The notes under the pieces were generated by a model. It was not told the DNA's origin. It saw only the letters and a list, made by a program, of their open reading frames with translations, and did no database searches. This document shows positions 6,406 through 8,481 of a stretch of DNA of 8,481 nt, one piece after another; the stretch's first letter is position 1; every line of letters starts with the position of its first letter. The translations under genes and the position numbers were made by a program. The DNA is taken from the NCBI GenBank assembly GCA_035415725.1, contig DAOOGN010000125.1:1-8481 (forward strand), read 5' to 3'. This stretch comes from DSWT01 sp035415725. Lineage in GTDB: Bacteria > Chloroflexota > Anaerolineae > B4-G1 > SLSP01.

Positions 6406-8328
6406 TTAGTAGCCTTTCAGGACCAGAGGCAGGAAAACCTGCAACAGCGTCACCACATCCACCGGCGTCGTCCGGTAAAGGATGGTGCCCACCCCCAACT
6501 GGCCATAGCCATCCCAGCCCCAGCACTTGACCCCGCCGCCCGATACAAGCGCGCAGGTGTGATCATAGCCGGCGGCGATGGCCGCCACACCGCTCGCCAG
6601 CCCCACCACGTCCACCGGCGTGCTGTGGTCGGTCGTCGTGCCGTCGCCCAGTTGACCCTCCGAGTTTCGGCCCCAGCACTTGACCCCGCCGCCCGTGGTT
6701 AGCGCGCAGGTGTGCTCCCCACCGGCGGCGATGGCCGCCACCCCGCTCGAAAGCCCCACCACGTTCACCGGCGTGCTGCGGTCGGTCGTCGTGCCGTCGC
6801 CCAGTTGACCCTCCGAGTTTCGGCCCCAGCACTTGACCCCGTCGCCCGTGGTTAGCGCGCAGGTGTGATACTCACCGGCGGCGATGGCCGCGGCACCGCT
6901 GGCCAGCCCCACCACGTCCACCGGCGTGCTGCTCCCGGTCGTCGTGCCGTCGCCCAGTTGACCGCACTCGTTCCCGCCCCAGCACTTGACCCCGCCGCCC
7001 GTGGTTAGCGCGCAGGTGTGATACCCACCGGCGGCGATGGCCGCCACACCGCTCGAAAGCCCCACCACGTCCACCGGCGTGCTGCGGTCGGTCGTCGTGC
7101 CGTCGCCCAGTTGACCATAGTAGTTAGCGCCCCAGCACTTGACCCCGCCGCCCGCGGTTAGCGCGCAGGTGTGATACTCACCGGCGGCGATGGCCGCCAC
7201 ACCGCTCGAAAGCCCCACCACGTCCACCGGCGTGCTGCGGTCGGTCGTCGTGCCGTCGCCCAGTTGACCAGTCCAGTTATAGCCCCAGCACTTGACCCCG
7301 CCGCCCGTGGTTAGCGCGCAGGTGTGATACTCACCGGCGGCGATGGCCGCGGCACCGCTGGCCAGCCCCACCACGTCCACCGGCGTGCTGCTCCCGGTCG
7401 TCGTGCCGTCGCCCAGTTGACCGTACCCGTTATAGCCCCAGCACTTGACCCCGCCGCCCGTGGTTAGCGCGCAGGTGTGAGACCAACCGGCGGCGATGGC
7501 CGCCACACCGCTCGCCAGCCCCACCACGTCCACCGGCGTGCGGCTCCCGGTCGTCGTCCCGTCGCCCAGTTGACCGCGCTCGTTCCCGCCCCAGCACTTG
7601 ACCCCGCCGCCCGTGGTTAGCGCGCAGGTGTGATACCAACCGGCGGCGATGGCCGTGGCACCGCTCGCCCGCCCCACCACGTCCACCGGCGTGCTGCTCC
7701 CGGTCGTCGTGCCGTCGCCCAGTTGACCGTACCCGTTATAGCCCCAGCACTTGACCCCGCCGCCCGTGGTTAGCGCGCAGGTGTGATACCAACCGGCGGC
7801 GATGGCCGTGGCACCGCTCGCCCGCCCCACCACGTCCACCGGCGTGCTGCTCCCGGTCGTCGTGCCGTCGCCCAGTTGACCGTACCCGTTATAGCCCCAG
7901 CACTTGACCCCGCCGCCCGTGGTTAGCGCGCAGGTGTGATACCAACCGGCGGCGATGGCCGTGGCACCGCTCGCCAGCCCCACCACGTCCACCGGCGTGC
8001 TGCGGTCGGTCGTCGTGCCGTCGCCCAGTTGACCAGTCCAGTTATAGCCCCAGCACTTGACCCCGCCGCCCGTGGTTAGCGCGCAGGTGTGACCATGGCC
8101 GGCGGCGATGGCCACGATGTCCTGTAAGGGGGGTAAGGAGGCCGTGCTGCTGGCCCTGGCCGGGTCAAGCACAAGCGGCCCATACGCCGGGTTCATGGAG
8201 ATGGCCGGGCCAGCGCTCCTCGACGCGGCGGCCGGGGGTTGGGCAGCCGTCTGTGCGCCGGCTGCGGTCAGATTGCCGGCCAACAGGACCAGGCTCATCA
8301 TTAGACTGATGAATAATCGTGCTTTCAT
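6406..8328 (-). CDS. Secreted RCC1-repeat protein (eleven 51-residue repeats)
   Basis: The 640-residue product has a signal peptide (basic MKAR, hydrophobic to about 19, likely cleavage near AGA-Q, 25/26), an Ala/Pro/Ser-rich spacer (to about 69), eleven RCC1-type repeats (71-121, 122-172, and so on every 51 residues to about 626) and a short hydrophobic tail ending in FLPLVLKGY. Each repeat follows AIAAG..HTCALTTGGGVKCWG.N..GQLGDGTTT..STPVDVVG. RCC1 repeats fold into beta-propeller blades. A classical RCC1 propeller has seven, so eleven blades would need one large propeller, an open arrangement or two units. Two cysteines per repeat (positions 12 and 22) suggest disulfides outside the cell. 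Ligand and function are unknown; binding of a surface or a partner protein is the usual idea. AAGGAG lies 8 bases before the ATG. It is the only gene of putative cassette 1. Confidence 0.88.
   Translation of the reverse strand: MKARLFISLMMSLVLLAGNLTAAGAQTAAQPPAAASRSAGPAISMNPAYGPLVLDPARASSTASLPPLQDIVAIAAGHGHTCALTTGGGVKCWGYNWTGQLGDGTTTDRSTPVDVVGLASGATAIAAGWYHTCALTTGGGVKCWGYNGYGQLGDGTTTGSSTPVDVVGRASGATAIAAGWYHTCALTTGGGVKCWGYNGYGQLGDGTTTGSSTPVDVVGRASGATAIAAGWYHTCALTTGGGVKCWGGNERGQLGDGTTTGSRTPVDVVGLASGVAAIAAGWSHTCALTTGGGVKCWGYNGYGQLGDGTTTGSSTPVDVVGLASGAAAIAAGEYHTCALTTGGGVKCWGYNWTGQLGDGTTTDRSTPVDVVGLSSGVAAIAAGEYHTCALTAGGGVKCWGANYYGQLGDGTTTDRSTPVDVVGLSSGVAAIAAGGYHTCALTTGGGVKCWGGNECGQLGDGTTTGSSTPVDVVGLASGAAAIAAGEYHTCALTTGDGVKCWGRNSEGQLGDGTTTDRSTPVNVVGLSSGVAAIAAGGEHTCALTTGGGVKCWGRNSEGQLGDGTTTDHSTPVDVVGLASGVAAIAAGYDHTCALVSGGGVKCWGWDGYGQLGVGTILYRTTPVDVVTLLQVFLPLVLKGY
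6451..8118 (-). repeat. Tandem array of 153-bp coding repeats
   Basis: Eleven units of 153 bp encode the RCC1 repeats. Units 2 (7813-7965) and 3 (7660-7812) read as identical in nucleotide sequence, and most units differ only in a few short windows. The last unit (6451-6588) is the most diverged. The pattern indicates recent duplication and homogenisation by unequal crossing-over or gene conversion. Assembly of such an array from short reads may collapse or expand the copy number. Confidence 0.9.
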
Positions 8329-8336
8329 TTACCTTA

Positions 8337-8342
8337 CTCCTT
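8337..8342 (-). promoter_or_regulatory. Ribosome binding site of the RCC1-repeat gene
   Basis: On the - strand AAGGAG is followed by an 8-base spacer and the ATG at 8328. The leader between the putative core site and the ATG is only 44 bases and contains no recognisable promoter. Confidence 0.8.
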
Positions 8343-8356
8343 TCTGTTGTTGGTAA

Positions 8357-8372
8357 GCGAACTGCGGCTAAC
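8357..8372 (-). repeat. 16-base inverted repeat, right copy
   Basis: Read on the - strand this is gttagccgcagttcgc, identical to the + strand copy at 6329-6344. It would be the R' core (GTTAGCC) and the first bases of cassette 1, just upstream of the ribosome binding site. Confidence 0.85.
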
Positions 8373-8481
8373 GACCACATTCAGTCGCGCCGCGTGTGCG
8401 ACATCCCACCTGCGAGAGCAGACCTGTTCGCCCGTGTTTCACCGTCGCTGACCGGCGGCGATAGCCGCGTCGGGCTTGAAG
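8366..8481 (-). repeat. Putative attC site A (cut by the window end)
   Basis: Its R' would be GTTAGCC (8372-8366). From the length of the other two sites (124-126 bases) its R'' is expected near 8489, outside the window. It shares with site C the 17-base word 8408-8424 and weaker similarity along the rest, at nearly the same distance from the core. If real, another cassette gene on the - strand should lie immediately to the right. Confidence 0.5.
8408..8424 (+). repeat. 17-base direct repeat, copy 2
   Basis: Identical to 5300-5316, including the CTGC-GAGA-GCAG mini-hairpin (8410-8421). It starts 36 bases from the core G of site A; copy 1 starts 37 bases from the core G of site C. Confidence 0.75.

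Larger units (their letters stand above)
6218..8371 (-). mobile_element. Putative gene cassette 1 (RCC1-repeat gene)
   Basis: Between recombination points at 8371 and 6218 lies a unit of about 2.15 kb with one gene, large for a cassette. Its beginning (GTTAGCCGCAGTTCGC, 8372-8357) is the exact reverse complement of the sequence ending at R'' (6344-6329), so a circular form would rebuild a perfect outer stem. The gene starts 44 bases after the core G and ends about 60 bases before the element. Confidence 0.55.
5257..8481 (-). mobile_element. Putative integron gene-cassette array (right end open)
   Basis: Read on the - strand, the stretch is made of element, gene, element, gene, element. The core-site-like heptamers are GTTAGCC (8372-8366), GTTGAGC (6218-6212) and GTCAGGC (5263-5257). 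Each gene starts 41-44 bases after such a site, with its own Shine-Dalgarno and no visible promoter. The intervening elements are about 125 bases long with imperfectly complementary ends, as attC sites are. The cassette ends of the RCC1 gene are complementary over 16 bases (8372-8357 with 6344-6329). No integrase gene is in the window; it would lie beyond 8481, or the array lacks one. The heptamers deviate from consensus at one position (GTTAGCC, GTCAGGC), so a profile search is needed. The main alternative is a set of unrelated intergenic repeats. Confidence 0.6.

Noticed and set aside
6451..8118. Regular repeats that might be taken for a CRISPR array
   Set aside because: The units are 153 bp, directly joined, in one open frame and encode RCC1 repeats; there are no unique spacers.
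8108..8356. Open frame of 82 codons on the + strand across the signal-peptide region of the RCC1 gene
   Set aside because: It is antisense to a gene with clear start, ribosome binding site and repeats, and shows no domain features of its own.
6329..8372. Inverted repeats around the RCC1 gene as the ends of an insertion sequence
   Set aside because: There is no transposase between or near them, no target duplication outside them, and the left copy lies inside a longer inverted-repeat element. The cassette reading explains the arrangement better.

Overview
The window looks like a chromosomal segment of a GC-rich bacterium, most likely a member of the Chloroflexota (Anaerolineae/Caldilinea-like). 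This is an inference. It rests on GC-rich coding sequence, a secreted protein ending in an FLPLVLK-type tail of the kind often seen in exported Chloroflexota proteins, and the general character of the ABC-F and channel-like genes. No rRNA or tRNA gene is present to confirm it.

Left part (1-5228, all genes on +). A gene-free stretch of about 310 bases carries a G-run cluster, a small hairpin and a 15-base direct repeat. It is followed by an ABC-F ATPase (313-1989), a membrane protein with a two-TM channel-like N-terminus and two RCK (TrkA-type) domains (2191-3966), and a PLP-dependent enzyme of the Cys/Met transsulfuration family (4053-5228). The three genes have no obvious common pathway. The leaders of the second and third genes contain short words phased every 7-8 bases that stop just before the start codon.

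Right part (5257-8481, genes on -). Two exported proteins are encoded head to tail: a putative lipoprotein of unknown function with AT-richer sequence (5389-6177), and a secreted protein built of eleven 51-residue RCC1-type repeats (6406-8328). The sequence around them has the organisation of integron gene cassettes. On the - strand each gene starts about 40 bases after a GTTRRRY-like site and has its own ribosome binding site but no visible promoter. Each is followed by an imperfect inverted-repeat element of about 125 bases. The start of the RCC1 cassette is perfectly complementary over 16 bases to the putative R'' end of its own downstream element, as a circularised cassette requires. The element at the right edge shares a 17-base word, at nearly the same distance from its core site, with the element at 5257-5382. 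I therefore read this part as the end of a cassette array (attC sites plus two cassettes). The integrase gene, if there is one, lies beyond the right edge. This is the most interesting feature of the window.

The last cassette element ends about 30 bases from the stop codon of the PLP enzyme, so the array and the + strand genes converge at about 5229-5388.
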